13,771 nt of DNA from an uncultured Porphyromonadaceae bacterium. GTDB lineage: Bacteria > Bacteroidota > Bacteroidia > Bacteroidales > Muribaculaceae. Of the stretch, positions 1-7,394 are shown piece after piece. Made by a program: the position numbers and the translations under genes. The notes beneath the pieces are model-generated. The model was not told the origin of the DNA. It ran no database searches and worked only from the letters and a program-made list of their open reading frames with translations. The stretch covers positions 1-13,771 of the forward strand of contig UQKE01000055.1 in assembly GCA_900541555.1 (NCBI GenBank). The letters are read 5' to 3'. Within the stretch, counting starts at the first letter, position 1. Every line of letters begins with the position of its first letter.

Positions 1-70
1 ATTTTATCCGCTTATACAACTTATAATCAGGGATTTAATTTATAGAAGTCCCCTTTATTCATTTTTCCTT

Positions 71-115
71 TGCCGAGGCGCAGCTTGTCTTATACAAACG
101 CAAAGAAAAGCAAAG
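71..115. repeat. Degenerate copy of the 75-base intergenic repeat
   Basis: TGCCGAGGCGCAGCTT at 71-86 matches TGCCGAGATGCAGCTT at 13649-13664 (and its second copy) at 14 of 16 bases. Further on, GCAAAGAAAAGCAAAG at 100-115 resembles GCAAAGATAATGCAAA of the repeat, in the same order and orientation. The -7 motif carried by the repeat (TATCTTTG on the minus strand) is damaged here to TTTCTTTG. This looks like a decayed member of the same dispersed family, but the match is short. Confidence 0.45.
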
Positions 116-200
116 CAAAAACAATGAAGTTGCAGTTTCGCTGAAGAATGTCGTTAGATAGGGACATTCCATGACGGTTTAGCCGAGGTCATAAATTCAT

Positions 201-209
201 GGGGGGGGG
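201..209 (+). repeat. Run of nine G
   Basis: A homopolymer of nine G lies in otherwise AT-rich non-coding DNA, about 44 bases upstream of the -33 element of the sigma-gene promoter. Such tracts are prone to slippage during replication. No role is shown by the sequence. Confidence 0.9.
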
Positions 210-252
210 AGTTGCCGATTCGACAAAAAACATCAAAAAAAACGGCAAAAAA

Positions 253-283
253 TTTCTTTTCACATAAAAACCATTTATCTTTG
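253..283 (+). promoter_or_regulatory. Predicted Bacteroidota promoter of the first ECF sigma gene
   Basis: TATCTTTG at 276-283 is a perfect -7 element (TAnnTTTG). TTTC at 253-256, 19 bases upstream, is a three-of-four match to the -33 element TTTG. Transcription would start near 288-290, giving a leader of about 80 bases before the ATG at 372. Confidence 0.6.
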
Positions 284-371
284 CCTCACAATAAATACAA
301 ACATCATTAACTAAAAAACATTTTTGCCTATCGAATCTACATTACTCGTTGTTTAAAAAATACACAGATTA

Positions 372-962
372 ATGGAAGATATGAATATGCTGACAGACGA
401 ACAGTTGGTCTGTCTGTATGCAGAAGGCGAAAATACAGCGTTCGATGTGTTGTTGCAACGTCATCAGAATCGCATCTTTTCCTACATATATAATATTGTA
501 AAAGACAAAGATTTGGCCGACGATCTTTTTCAAGAAACGTTTGTCAAAGCCATCGTTACGATCAATCAGGGACGTTACACCGAGAACGGAAAATTCCCTG
601 CATGGATCACACGCATCGCCCACAACCTGATAATCGACTATTACCGTCAGGAAAAAGCGCAAGCGCAATTGTCGTGCGACAACGACGACATCAATATTCT
701 CAATCGCAAAGAATTGAGCGAGGAAACGATAGAGGATGCCATCGTGCGCCGCCAAATTCTTTCGGATGTCAAGCTGCTTGTACAAGAATTGCCCGAATCG
801 CAAAAAGAAGTGCTTGAAATGCGCTACTACATGGACATGAGCTTCAAAGAAATTGCCGAAGCCACCGGCGTGAGCATCAACACTGCGCTCGGACGCATGC
901 GATACGCCATCTTGAACCTGCGGAAAATTGCAGAAGAACGCAACATCGTGCTCACCGCTTAG
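372..962 (+). CDS. ECF-type RNA polymerase sigma factor (sigma-70 family)
   Basis: This 196-residue protein should bind core RNA polymerase and direct it to a particular promoter set. It has the two-domain ECF layout. Sigma-2 covers about residues 22-95, with a DLADDLFQETFVKAI helix (47-61, core binding) and a WITRIAHNLIIDYYRQ segment (78-93, -10 recognition). Sigma-4 covers about 128-185 with a helix-turn-helix (SFKEIAEATGVSINTALGRM). The linker is short and no extra C-terminal domain is seen. ATG at 372 is chosen as the longest start, but in-frame ATGs at 381 and 387 are possible, and no clear Shine-Dalgarno sequence decides. No anti-sigma gene follows: the next gene is convergent and the two stop codons overlap, so any cognate anti-sigma would have to lie left of the window or elsewhere. 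The regulon is unknown. Confidence 0.93.
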   Translation: MEDMNMLTDEQLVCLYAEGENTAFDVLLQRHQNRIFSYIYNIVKDKDLADDLFQETFVKAIVTINQGRYTENGKFPAWITRIAHNLIIDYYRQEKAQAQLSCDNDDINILNRKELSEETIEDAIVRRQILSDVKLLVQELPESQKEVLEMRYYMDMSFKEIAEATGVSINTALGRMRYAILNLRKIAEERNIVLTA

Positions 963-2845
963 TGCCGGCCGCCATCGGAGAAGCGTCGCTCGTAGTAGTC
1001 GACATAGGCTTTATTGACGATGCGATTGCCTCCGGCGGTGGGATAATCGCCTGAAAAATACCAATCGCCCGGGCAAGTCGGCACTGCCCGATGCAATCCG
1101 TCAAGCGTCTGATAGACTATTTCAATTTTGGCCCGAGTGCCCTCCGGCGTCAACATTTCCGCCATTTTCCGCGAAATATCTTGGTCGGAAAAAGGAGCGT
1201 AGATCTTTTTCACGGCATTTTCCATCTCGTCGACCGGCAACGACAATTGCCGCAGGCACTCATCGTAGGTCTCCGATAAAACGCATGCCATGCCCCGCTC
1301 TTTTAGCAATTCGACGGCTGCCTTGAAAGCGATAAATTCATCCATGTGCGACATGTCGATGCCGTAGCAATCCGGATAGCGCACTTGCGGAGACGACGAC
1401 ACCACCACAATTTTTTTCGGCCCGAGACGATCCAACATGCGAAGGATGGATTGCTTCAAGGTTGTTCCCCTCACGATGCTATCATCGATGACAACCAGAT
1501 TGTCCGTCGGGCGCACCACCCCGTAGGTCACATCGTAGACATGCGCCGCCAAGTCGTTGCGCGAAGCGCCTTCCGCGATAAAAGTTCGCAATTTAATGTC
1601 CTTTATCGCTATTTTTTCCCAGCGCAACCGTCTCGACACGATCCGGCGAACGCAATTTGCATAATCGGCATCATCCTTGTCCAACGCGGCTATTTCCTCC
1701 GCTTTCCGTTCCGACAAGCGGACGTGCATGCCTTCCATCATTCCATAGAATGCCACTTCCGCCGTATTCGGGATAAATGAAAATACCGTATTGTCGAAAT
1801 CGCTGTCTATGGCACGCTCCACATCCGGAACGACACAACGCCCCAATGCTTTACGTTCTTGATAAATATCCTTGTCGCTGCCCCGCGAAAAATAGATCCG
1901 CTCGAAAGAGCAACGGTGATTTTCCTTGCTGTCAAGAATTTGCTCGATCGATACTTTTCCATTGCGTTTCACAATCAAAGCAGCGCCGGGCATCAGTTCC
2001 GACACGTCGCCCGCAGCCACATTCAACACGGTTTGGATCACCGGTCGCTCGGATGCCAACACCACAATTTCATCGTCGCAATAATAAAACGCCGGACGGA
2101 TGCCGCAGGCATCGCGGAGCGCAAACATGTCGCCGGAACCGGTGATGCCACAAATCACAAAACCGCCATCCCACATCCTTGCGTTTCGATGGAGAATATT
2201 CGGTATTGAAATGTTGTCGGCAATCATCGTTGTCAACTTTTGCCCGTCTGCCTGCTCCTTATACAAATCGAAAAGACGGTCGTGCTCCATGTCGAGCGCA
2301 TGGCCAAGCTGTTCGAGTATGATAAACGTATCGGAATAGATTCGCGGATGTTGCCCTTGCCGGACGATAGAATCGAAAATCTCATCCACGTTGGTCATAT
2401 TGAAATTGCCGCAAAGCATTAAATTCCGCGAACGCCAATTGTTCCGACGCAAAAAAGGATGCACGTACGACATTCCGGACCGCCCTGTCGTGCTATACCG
2501 CAAATGGCCCATGTACAGTTCGCCGATATAGGGAATCTTCTCCCCGACATCCTCAACGCCGCCGCGCAATTCAGCATCGATTTCCTTGTTCACCTTGTCG
2601 AAAATTTCCTGAATCGCACCGGTGCCCAAGGCTCTTTCGCGATAAATGTACTCGTCGCCCGGGCGTGCGTTCAATTTCACACAACCGATTCCCGCAGCTT
2701 CCTGCCCCCGATTGTGCTGCTTCTCCATCAAAAGATAGAGTTTGTTCAGGCCATAAGCATAAGTCCCGTATTTCTCACGATAATAATCGAGCGGTTTCAG
2801 CAGCCGAATCAATGCGACACCGCATTCATGCTTGATTTGTTCCAT
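959..2845 (-). CDS. Long Bacteroidota PurF-like protein (class II glutamine amidotransferase plus phosphoribosyltransferase)
   Basis: The 628-residue protein joins an N-terminal glutaminase domain to a C-terminal phosphoribosyltransferase domain, as in amidophosphoribosyltransferase (PRPP + glutamine to phosphoribosylamine, the first step of purine synthesis). Glutaminase features are Cys8 (HECGV; nucleophile after loss of a 7-residue propeptide, by analogy with Bacillus PurF), RGQE 46-49, GHLRYSTTG 113-121 and GNFNMTN 146-152. The transferase part has DACGIRP 245-251, IYFSRGSD 317-324, the PRPP loop VVIDDSIVRGTT 451-462 and SSSPQVRYPDCYGID 483-497. It exceeds classic PurF (roughly 470-520) through an insertion around 375-415 and a C-terminal tail after about 540. 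The pyrophosphate-loop region reads IPNT (358-361) where classic PurF has PDS. The start is set at 2845, not the in-frame upstream ATG at 2887, because homology begins at MEQIKHECG and this ATG overlaps the glutamine synthetase stop (TAATG). A canonical purF may exist elsewhere, so the symbol is withheld. Confidence 0.88.
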   Translation of the reverse strand: MEQIKHECGVALIRLLKPLDYYREKYGTYAYGLNKLYLLMEKQHNRGQEAAGIGCVKLNARPGDEYIYRERALGTGAIQEIFDKVNKEIDAELRGGVEDVGEKIPYIGELYMGHLRYSTTGRSGMSYVHPFLRRNNWRSRNLMLCGNFNMTNVDEIFDSIVRQGQHPRIYSDTFIILEQLGHALDMEHDRLFDLYKEQADGQKLTTMIADNISIPNILHRNARMWDGGFVICGITGSGDMFALRDACGIRPAFYYCDDEIVVLASERPVIQTVLNVAAGDVSELMPGAALIVKRNGKVSIEQILDSKENHRCSFERIYFSRGSDKDIYQERKALGRCVVPDVERAIDSDFDNTVFSFIPNTAEVAFYGMMEGMHVRLSERKAEEIAALDKDDADYANCVRRIVSRRLRWEKIAIKDIKLRTFIAEGASRNDLAAHVYDVTYGVVRPTDNLVVIDDSIVRGTTLKQSILRMLDRLGPKKIVVVSSSPQVRYPDCYGIDMSHMDEFIAFKAAVELLKERGMACVLSETYDECLRQLSLPVDEMENAVKKIYAPFSDQDISRKMAEMLTPEGTRAKIEIVYQTLDGLHRAVPTCPGDWYFSGDYPTAGGNRIVNKAYVDYYERRFSDGGRH

Positions 2846-5031
2846 TAACGAATGAATAACAATTCCCTGTATTTCGGGAGCGGCCACATTTCATTGTCGA
2901 CCATCAATTCCAATTTGTCAATATGATAACGAATCACATCCATGCATGGCTTCACCGTGTCGTGATAACGGATGGCCTTTTCGCGCTCGTTGACGATCTT
3001 GTTGGCAACCTTTCGCGCATCGACCATCTTATCGACTTCCGATTTAATAATACACATGTGATTGGCAATTTTCCGAATGGTTTCTTTCTCTTGCAAGGCA
3101 AGATCAGAACTTTCGCCCTCAAATATCGAACGAATTTTCATGACGTTGTCGAGCAACAACGATTGATAGCGAGTGGCTACCGGAATCACGTGGTTCATTG
3201 CCAAGTCGCCAAGCACGCGGGCTTCTATTTGTATTTTCTTCGTATACATTTCCCATTTCACTTCATTGCGAGCTTTCAGCTCCACTTCGGTGAAAACGCC
3301 CGTATTCTTAAACATTTCAATGCTTTCCGGCGACAGATAGGCATCAAAAATCTTTGGAACGCTTGCTTCGCAGTCAAGTCCGCGCCGTTGCGCTTCCGCT
3401 TTCCATTCTTCGCTGTATCCGTTGCCGTCGAAATGAATAGCCTGATTTTCTCTCAACAAGCGTTTCGCTTCGTTCAAGATCGCCTTTTCCTTCACTTCTC
3501 CGGTTGCTATACGGGCATCGACAGCCACTTTGAATTTTGCCAATTGGTCGGCCACAGCCGCATTCAAGGCAATCATGGCCGAAGCGCAATTCGCCGACGA
3601 GCCAATGGCCCTGAATTCGAAACGATTGCCGGTAAAAGCAAATGGCGACGTGCGGTTGCGGTCGGTATTGTCGACGAGCAATTCGGGAATTTGCGTCACG
3701 TTTTTCAATTTCATTCCTTCCTTTGCAGTAAATGAAATTGTATCGTCGTCGGAATCCAGCAATCGATCGATGACGGCCGAAATTTGTGCACCCAAGAACA
3801 TGGAAATGATTGCCGGCGGCGCTTCATTAGCACCCAACCGATGCTCGTTTGTTGCCGACGAAATGGATGCTTTCAGCAATGCGTTGTGGCGCTGAACGGC
3901 AGCCATGACATTCGCCAAGAAAGTGATAAAACGCAAATTGTCTTTTGGCGTTTTTCCCGGGCTGAAAAGCATGTCGCCCGTATCCGTGCCAAGGCTCCAA
4001 TTATTATGCTTTCCCGAACCGTTCACGCCGGCAAAAGGCTTTTCATGAAGCAACACTTGAAAATTATGGCGGTTTGCCACTTCGCTAATCAGCGACATCA
4101 ACAACAAATTATGGTCGTTGGCAAGATTCGTTTCTTCAAAAACCGGAGCAAGCTCGAATTGGTTCGGCGCCACTTCGTTATGGCGAGTTTTTGCCGGAAT
4201 GCCCAACTTGTGGCATTCTATTTCAAGGTCAAGCATGAACGCCTCTACACGAGACGGAATAGCTCCGAAATAATGGTCTTCAAGTTGTTGGTTCTTTGCG
4301 CTTTCGTGTCCCATCAGCGTCCGACCCGTCATGACAAGGTCGGGACGGGCAGCATATAAAGCTTTATCGACAAGGAAATACTCCTGTTCCCATCCCAAAT
4401 AAGAAACCACATGATGCACACGCTCGTCAAAATAGCGGGCAACAGCCGTACCTGCTTTGTCTACGGAATTCAAAGCGCGAAGAAGCGGCGTTTTGTAATC
4501 GAGCGATTCGCCCGTATAGGAAATAAAGATTGTCGGTATACACAACGTTTGCCCGACAATAAATGCCGGAGAAGAAATGTCCCATGCAGAATATCCGCGA
4601 GCTTCAAAAGTGTTGCGAATCCCGCCATTCGGGAAACTGGACGCATCCGGCTCTTGTTGCACGAGAAGTTTGCCGGAGAATTCCTCAACCACGCCGCCTT
4701 TTCCGTCATGCTCAATAAATCCGTCGTGCTTTTCTGCCGTTCCGTCGGTAAGCGGGTGGAACCAATGGGAATAGTGGCGTGCGCCATTATCCATTGCCCA
4801 TTTCTTCATCCCTGCCGCCACACTGTCGGCAAGCTCCCTGTTGAGCGGTTCTTTATTGTCTATGGCATTCACCAAAGCACGGTATGTGTCTTTATCGAGA
4901 TACTTGTACATCTGCGCGCGATTAAACACATATTTGCCATAATAATCACTCGGTCTTTCGCTTGGAATATTCACAGGAACTGCTTTGCGCCCGTACGCCT
5001 CTTCTACAACTTTAAATCTTAACGTTGACAT
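2845..5031 (-). CDS. glnN: Type III glutamine synthetase (GlnN)
   Basis: It makes glutamine from glutamate, ammonia and ATP, so it is a central ammonia-assimilation enzyme in the cytoplasm. At 728 residues it matches the type III family (about 700-730, dodecameric) known from Bacteroides fragilis, not the roughly 440-470-residue types I and II. Characteristic segments, in order, are HWFHPLTDGTAEKHDGF (89-105), QQEPDASSFPNGG (125-137), GWEQEYFLVD (213-222, metal and substrate glutamates), HNEVAPNQFELAP (284-296), NLANDHN (302-308), HEKPFAGVNGSGKHNNWSL (329-347), NRTSPFAFTGNRFEFRA in the second half, and the terminal WPLPKYRELLF. The start is ATG at 5031; three extra upstream codons beginning with TTG at 5040 are possible but unlikely. 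Its stop overlaps the PurF-like start by one base, which implies coupled translation. It sits 92 bases downstream of dapF and has a plausible promoter of its own in that gap. Confidence 0.96.
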   Translation of the reverse strand: MSTLRFKVVEEAYGRKAVPVNIPSERPSDYYGKYVFNRAQMYKYLDKDTYRALVNAIDNKEPLNRELADSVAAGMKKWAMDNGARHYSHWFHPLTDGTAEKHDGFIEHDGKGGVVEEFSGKLLVQQEPDASSFPNGGIRNTFEARGYSAWDISSPAFIVGQTLCIPTIFISYTGESLDYKTPLLRALNSVDKAGTAVARYFDERVHHVVSYLGWEQEYFLVDKALYAARPDLVMTGRTLMGHESAKNQQLEDHYFGAIPSRVEAFMLDLEIECHKLGIPAKTRHNEVAPNQFELAPVFEETNLANDHNLLLMSLISEVANRHNFQVLLHEKPFAGVNGSGKHNNWSLGTDTGDMLFSPGKTPKDNLRFITFLANVMAAVQRHNALLKASISSATNEHRLGANEAPPAIISMFLGAQISAVIDRLLDSDDDTISFTAKEGMKLKNVTQIPELLVDNTDRNRTSPFAFTGNRFEFRAIGSSANCASAMIALNAAVADQLAKFKVAVDARIATGEVKEKAILNEAKRLLRENQAIHFDGNGYSEEWKAEAQRRGLDCEASVPKIFDAYLSPESIEMFKNTGVFTEVELKARNEVKWEMYTKKIQIEARVLGDLAMNHVIPVATRYQSLLLDNVMKIRSIFEGESSDLALQEKETIRKIANHMCIIKSEVDKMVDARKVANKIVNEREKAIRYHDTVKPCMDVIRYHIDKLELMVDNEMWPLPKYRELLFIR

Positions 5032-5104
5032 AAAAAACAATCTGTATATACCTATAATTCAAAAACATCGCGACGAATCCCGAAAGATATGCCGTCGACA
5101 TGTG

Positions 5105-5135
5105 CAAAGGTATGACATTCCATTCAGATTTCAAT
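5105..5135 (-). promoter_or_regulatory. Predicted promoter of the glnN/PurF-like pair
   Basis: On the minus strand TACCTTTG (5112-5105) is a perfect TAnnTTTG -7 element. ATTG (5135-5132) lies 19 bases upstream as a three-of-four -33 match, so the -33 falls just inside the end of dapF. Transcription would start near 5098, giving a leader of about 65 bases. It would let glnN be expressed separately from the upstream barrel gene and dapF. Confidence 0.5.
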
Positions 5136-5963
5136 CGTTCCCTCAAACGAAAATTCTGCCGGACCCGAAAGAAACAGCCGCCCGTCCGCCTCTTTCCATT
5201 CCACCTCCAAGCATCCGCCAATCGCTTCGACAACGGCATGCCGATCGCACTTGCCTGTCGCAACGCCTGCCGCCACAGCCGCACATGCGCCCGTCCCGCA
5301 CGACAATGTTTCGCCGCTTCCACGCTCCCAAACGCGCATCTGCAAGCGGTCACGCGATTTAAGCTCGACAAATTCAATATTCGCTCGTTGCGGAAACAAC
5401 GGATGGCATTCCAATTCTTGCCCCAACTTGCACACATCAATGTCCTCCAAATGGCAAAAAACGACGCCATGCGGATTGCCCACCGACACTGCCGTCAACG
5501 TCAATTCCCCACAACTCGTCGCCACCGGAATTTGCATTGAATCGGCAGCAAGCACAGAAATCTTCGCCGGTTCAAAAACAGGGTGGCCCATATCCACCGC
5601 GACTTGCCGCACTTTGCCATTGCCGTCGACCGACAAATAAAGCCGACGCACGCCCGACAACGTTTCGAGCGCAATCGTTTGTTTCGTTGTCAGGCCGCGT
5701 TCAAAAACATACTTTCCGACACACCGCGCCGCATTTCCGCACATTTCCGCCTCCGACCCATCGGCATTGAACATGCGCATCCCGAAATCCACTGTCTCCG
5801 AACATGTTATCAAAACCAATCCGTCAGCTCCAACGCCCCTTCGCCGATCGCTCACGCGCCTTGCCAAAGCCGACAAATCAAACATGGGCGGCCGGCTATG
5901 GCAATCAAGGAACACATAATCGTTGCCCGCGCCATGCATCTTGACAAACGACAATCTGCCCAT
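5124..5963 (-). CDS. dapF: Diaminopimelate epimerase DapF
   Basis: DapF converts LL-diaminopimelate to meso-diaminopimelate, which is used for peptidoglycan cross-links and as the precursor of lysine. The protein is 279 residues, the usual length. It has the two-lobed family signature: MHGAGNDYVFLD (9-20), NADGSEAEMCGNAARC (66-81) with catalytic Cys75, GNPHG (162-166), and SCGTGACAA (221-229) with catalytic Cys222. These two cysteines act as the acid/base pair of this cofactor-free epimerase. The ATG at 5963 lies 4 bases after the stop of the upstream barrel gene, so its ribosome-binding region is inside that gene and the two are probably co-transcribed. No other lysine-pathway gene is in the window. 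Confidence 0.96.
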   Translation of the reverse strand: MGRLSFVKMHGAGNDYVFLDCHSRPPMFDLSALARRVSDRRRGVGADGLVLITCSETVDFGMRMFNADGSEAEMCGNAARCVGKYVFERGLTTKQTIALETLSGVRRLYLSVDGNGKVRQVAVDMGHPVFEPAKISVLAADSMQIPVATSCGELTLTAVSVGNPHGVVFCHLEDIDVCKLGQELECHPLFPQRANIEFVELKSRDRLQMRVWERGSGETLSCGTGACAAVAAGVATGKCDRHAVVEAIGGCLEVEWKEADGRLFLSGPAEFSFEGTIEI

Positions 5964-5967
5964 AAGA

Positions 5968-7212
5968 TTAAAATTTAAATAGTGCAGAAAATACCACTCG
6001 ATGATTCACCACGCCATGGCTTGCCTGCATTCGCGCTTTCGCGTCAGGGCTGCCATAACGGGCAGAAGTGGCAAGATATTCCACGCCAAATTGCCAATGC
6101 GGAAGATTATAAGCAACTTCCGCCGAGCCCGAAACGATACTGTCCAAACCATCCGATACGCCTGTCCCGATAATTCCCGACACAGGCGTAGCCGCGCCAA
6201 GATTTTTCAAATATCCGCCAAACAATCCATATTGCCATGCCCCTTCTGCATATTTCACGTTAACCCACGTCGACGACACACGCACCGGCGCATATTCTTG
6301 CTTTCCGGTGCGAGAGTCGACATCTGTAATGCCATACCCTCCGACTCCGCTTGCTTGCGTGAAATTCGAGCCATAGACAGTTTTCGCCGCAACCGTCCAT
6401 CCATCGTTTTTATATCTCAAATGAACTTCGGCAGAAAAAGACGTGATTCGCTCCTTCACCTTAAAAACATTGCCACGATATTCCGATTGCGTGCGAGGAA
6501 CAATCGATGTCATGTCCACTCCGCCGCCGGCAATCAAATTCTCTCCGGCATAGTCGAGATTCAATGCAATTTCAGGGATACAGCTGTTCTTAACAAACCG
6601 GTTGCTTTTTTCCGATGCCGTTTCTCCCGTCAGATTCGACGCAGGGCCAACCGATAAATACTGAGACTGCCATAAAGCGGTCAGTTTCATGCGGAAATTC
6701 CGCTCGGCGTAACGATAAGCAATTTGCGGCGCTCTGCTAAATGGCTGAAAAGGCGCTCCCCTGTTCAGATTCAACAACTCGGGGGTGACATCGCCATCAA
6801 ATGGATGCCATGTTTGCCCCACAAGAAGCGAAGACGCGCCAAAATCAAAACAAAAATACGCCTGACGCAAGCGAACCATATAATAATTTGTCCCGCTACC
6901 CCGAAAATCGACTTCCACCTTTCCCGAAACATCCACTTTGCTGCCGAGCTTCGGTGCCGTCAAATCCACCCCCAACCGAGTGTACATCGTATATAAATTG
7001 CCATCGGGTTTCGCATTTAGATCTTTCCCATCGGCATCCAATTCTTTATCTTTCGGATACATGAAAAACAACCCATCGACCGTCTCAGAATTGCTCCGGC
7101 TATTATAGAACAAATCTGTTCGCACTTGCCCGTAAAACTTATATCCAACCTCTCCAATCGCCGTTGCCGCAAAAGAAACAGCAACTGCAAACAACATTAT
7201 TCTCAATTTCAT
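5968..7212 (-). CDS. Outer-membrane beta-barrel (porin-like) protein of unknown substrate
   Basis: From the ATG at 7212 the protein is 414 residues. It begins with a typical signal peptide: MKLR, a hydrophobic stretch MLFAVAVSFAATA, and a likely cut near residue 19-23. Many short amphipathic segments with alternating aromatic and polar residues follow, ending in FSALFKF; a C-terminal aromatic residue is characteristic of BAM-inserted barrels. Residues around LLVGQTWHPF and NLNRGAPFQPFSRAPQIAYRY resemble a family of predicted barrel proteins I recognise from Bacteroidales genomes, with no assigned substrate that I know of. An in-frame ATG three codons upstream (7221) is an alternative start, but KLRIML directly after the second Met fits a signal peptide better. 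It is the first gene of the minus-strand block, has its own promoter, and is 4 bases from dapF. No plug domain, TonB box or SusD-like partner is seen. Confidence 0.8.
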   Translation of the reverse strand: MKLRIMLFAVAVSFAATAIGEVGYKFYGQVRTDLFYNSRSNSETVDGLFFMYPKDKELDADGKDLNAKPDGNLYTMYTRLGVDLTAPKLGSKVDVSGKVEVDFRGSGTNYYMVRLRQAYFCFDFGASSLLVGQTWHPFDGDVTPELLNLNRGAPFQPFSRAPQIAYRYAERNFRMKLTALWQSQYLSVGPASNLTGETASEKSNRFVKNSCIPEIALNLDYAGENLIAGGGVDMTSIVPRTQSEYRGNVFKVKERITSFSAEVHLRYKNDGWTVAAKTVYGSNFTQASGVGGYGITDVDSRTGKQEYAPVRVSSTWVNVKYAEGAWQYGLFGGYLKNLGAATPVSGIIGTGVSDGLDSIVSGSAEVAYNLPHWQFGVEYLATSARYGSPDAKARMQASHGVVNHRVVFSALFKF

Positions 7213-7231
7213 AACATACAAATTTCATCTG

Positions 7232-7263
7232 CAAAATTAACATTCACCACATTTACTGCCAAA
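7232..7263 (-). promoter_or_regulatory. Predicted promoter of the barrel-protein/dapF operon
   Basis: On the minus strand TTTG (7263-7260), a 20-base spacer and TAATTTTG (7239-7232) match both Bacteroidota promoter elements perfectly. Transcription would start near 7226, leaving a leader of only about 14 bases before the ATG at 7212. That also argues against the ATG at 7221. Confidence 0.65.
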
Positions 7264-7303
7264 CAAGCCCTGCAATATAAAAACTTCGGCTCAGACAGTA
7301 TTA

Positions 7304-7335
7304 TTTGGGCAAACAAGGAAAATATAGTAATTTTA
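7304..7335 (+). promoter_or_regulatory. Predicted promoter of the rfbACDB operon
   Basis: TTTG at 7304-7307, a 20-base spacer and TAATTTTA at 7328-7335 (one mismatch in the final base of TAnnTTTG) form a near-consensus Bacteroidota promoter. It is divergent from the barrel-gene promoter, with about 40 bases between the two -33 elements. Transcription would start near 7341, about 54 bases before the ATG of rfbA. Confidence 0.5.
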
Positions 7336-7394
7336 CGGCGATAAAACATTCGGCATTTCCCATTGCCATTAACCATACCGCATATTAAACAACG

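Larger units (their letters stand above)
1..371. other. Non-coding region upstream of the first sigma gene
   Basis: No convincing gene is visible on either strand. The stretch is AT-rich. It holds a degenerate intergenic repeat (71-115), a short imperfect hairpin around 171-192, a run of nine G (201-209) and a Bacteroidota-type promoter (253-283). An AGGG/CCCC(T) pair with a long loop near 28-56, followed by T-rich sequence, could be the terminator of a gene to the left, but it is too weak to call. Confidence 0.6.

Noticed and set aside
171..192. Small ATGA-CGG/CCG-TCAT hairpin left of the G tract
   Set aside because: The stem is short with a three-base bulge and no T run, so it is not distinguishable from chance.
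2846..2887. Longer start for the PurF-like gene at 2887
   Set aside because: It would add 14 residues before the conserved MEQIKHECG start and place the catalytic Cys at position 22, and it would overlap glnN by over 40 bases. The ATG at 2845 overlaps the glnN stop exactly.
2923..3735. A 270-codon open frame on the plus strand opposite glnN
   Set aside because: It is wholly antisense to a strongly supported type III glutamine synthetase, has no recognisable domain, and is explained by codon bias that keeps the complementary frame open.
5032..5040. TTG start for glnN giving three extra residues
   Set aside because: ATG at 5031 is immediately downstream and matches where family members begin.
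5251..5978. Several overlapping plus-strand frames opposite dapF
   Set aside because: dapF has both catalytic cysteine motifs at the right spacing; the opposite frames are low-complexity shadows.
6001..6657. A 218-codon plus-strand frame opposite the barrel-protein gene
   Set aside because: It is antisense to a gene with a clear signal peptide and barrel pattern; the translation is rich in Arg, His and Ser without motifs.
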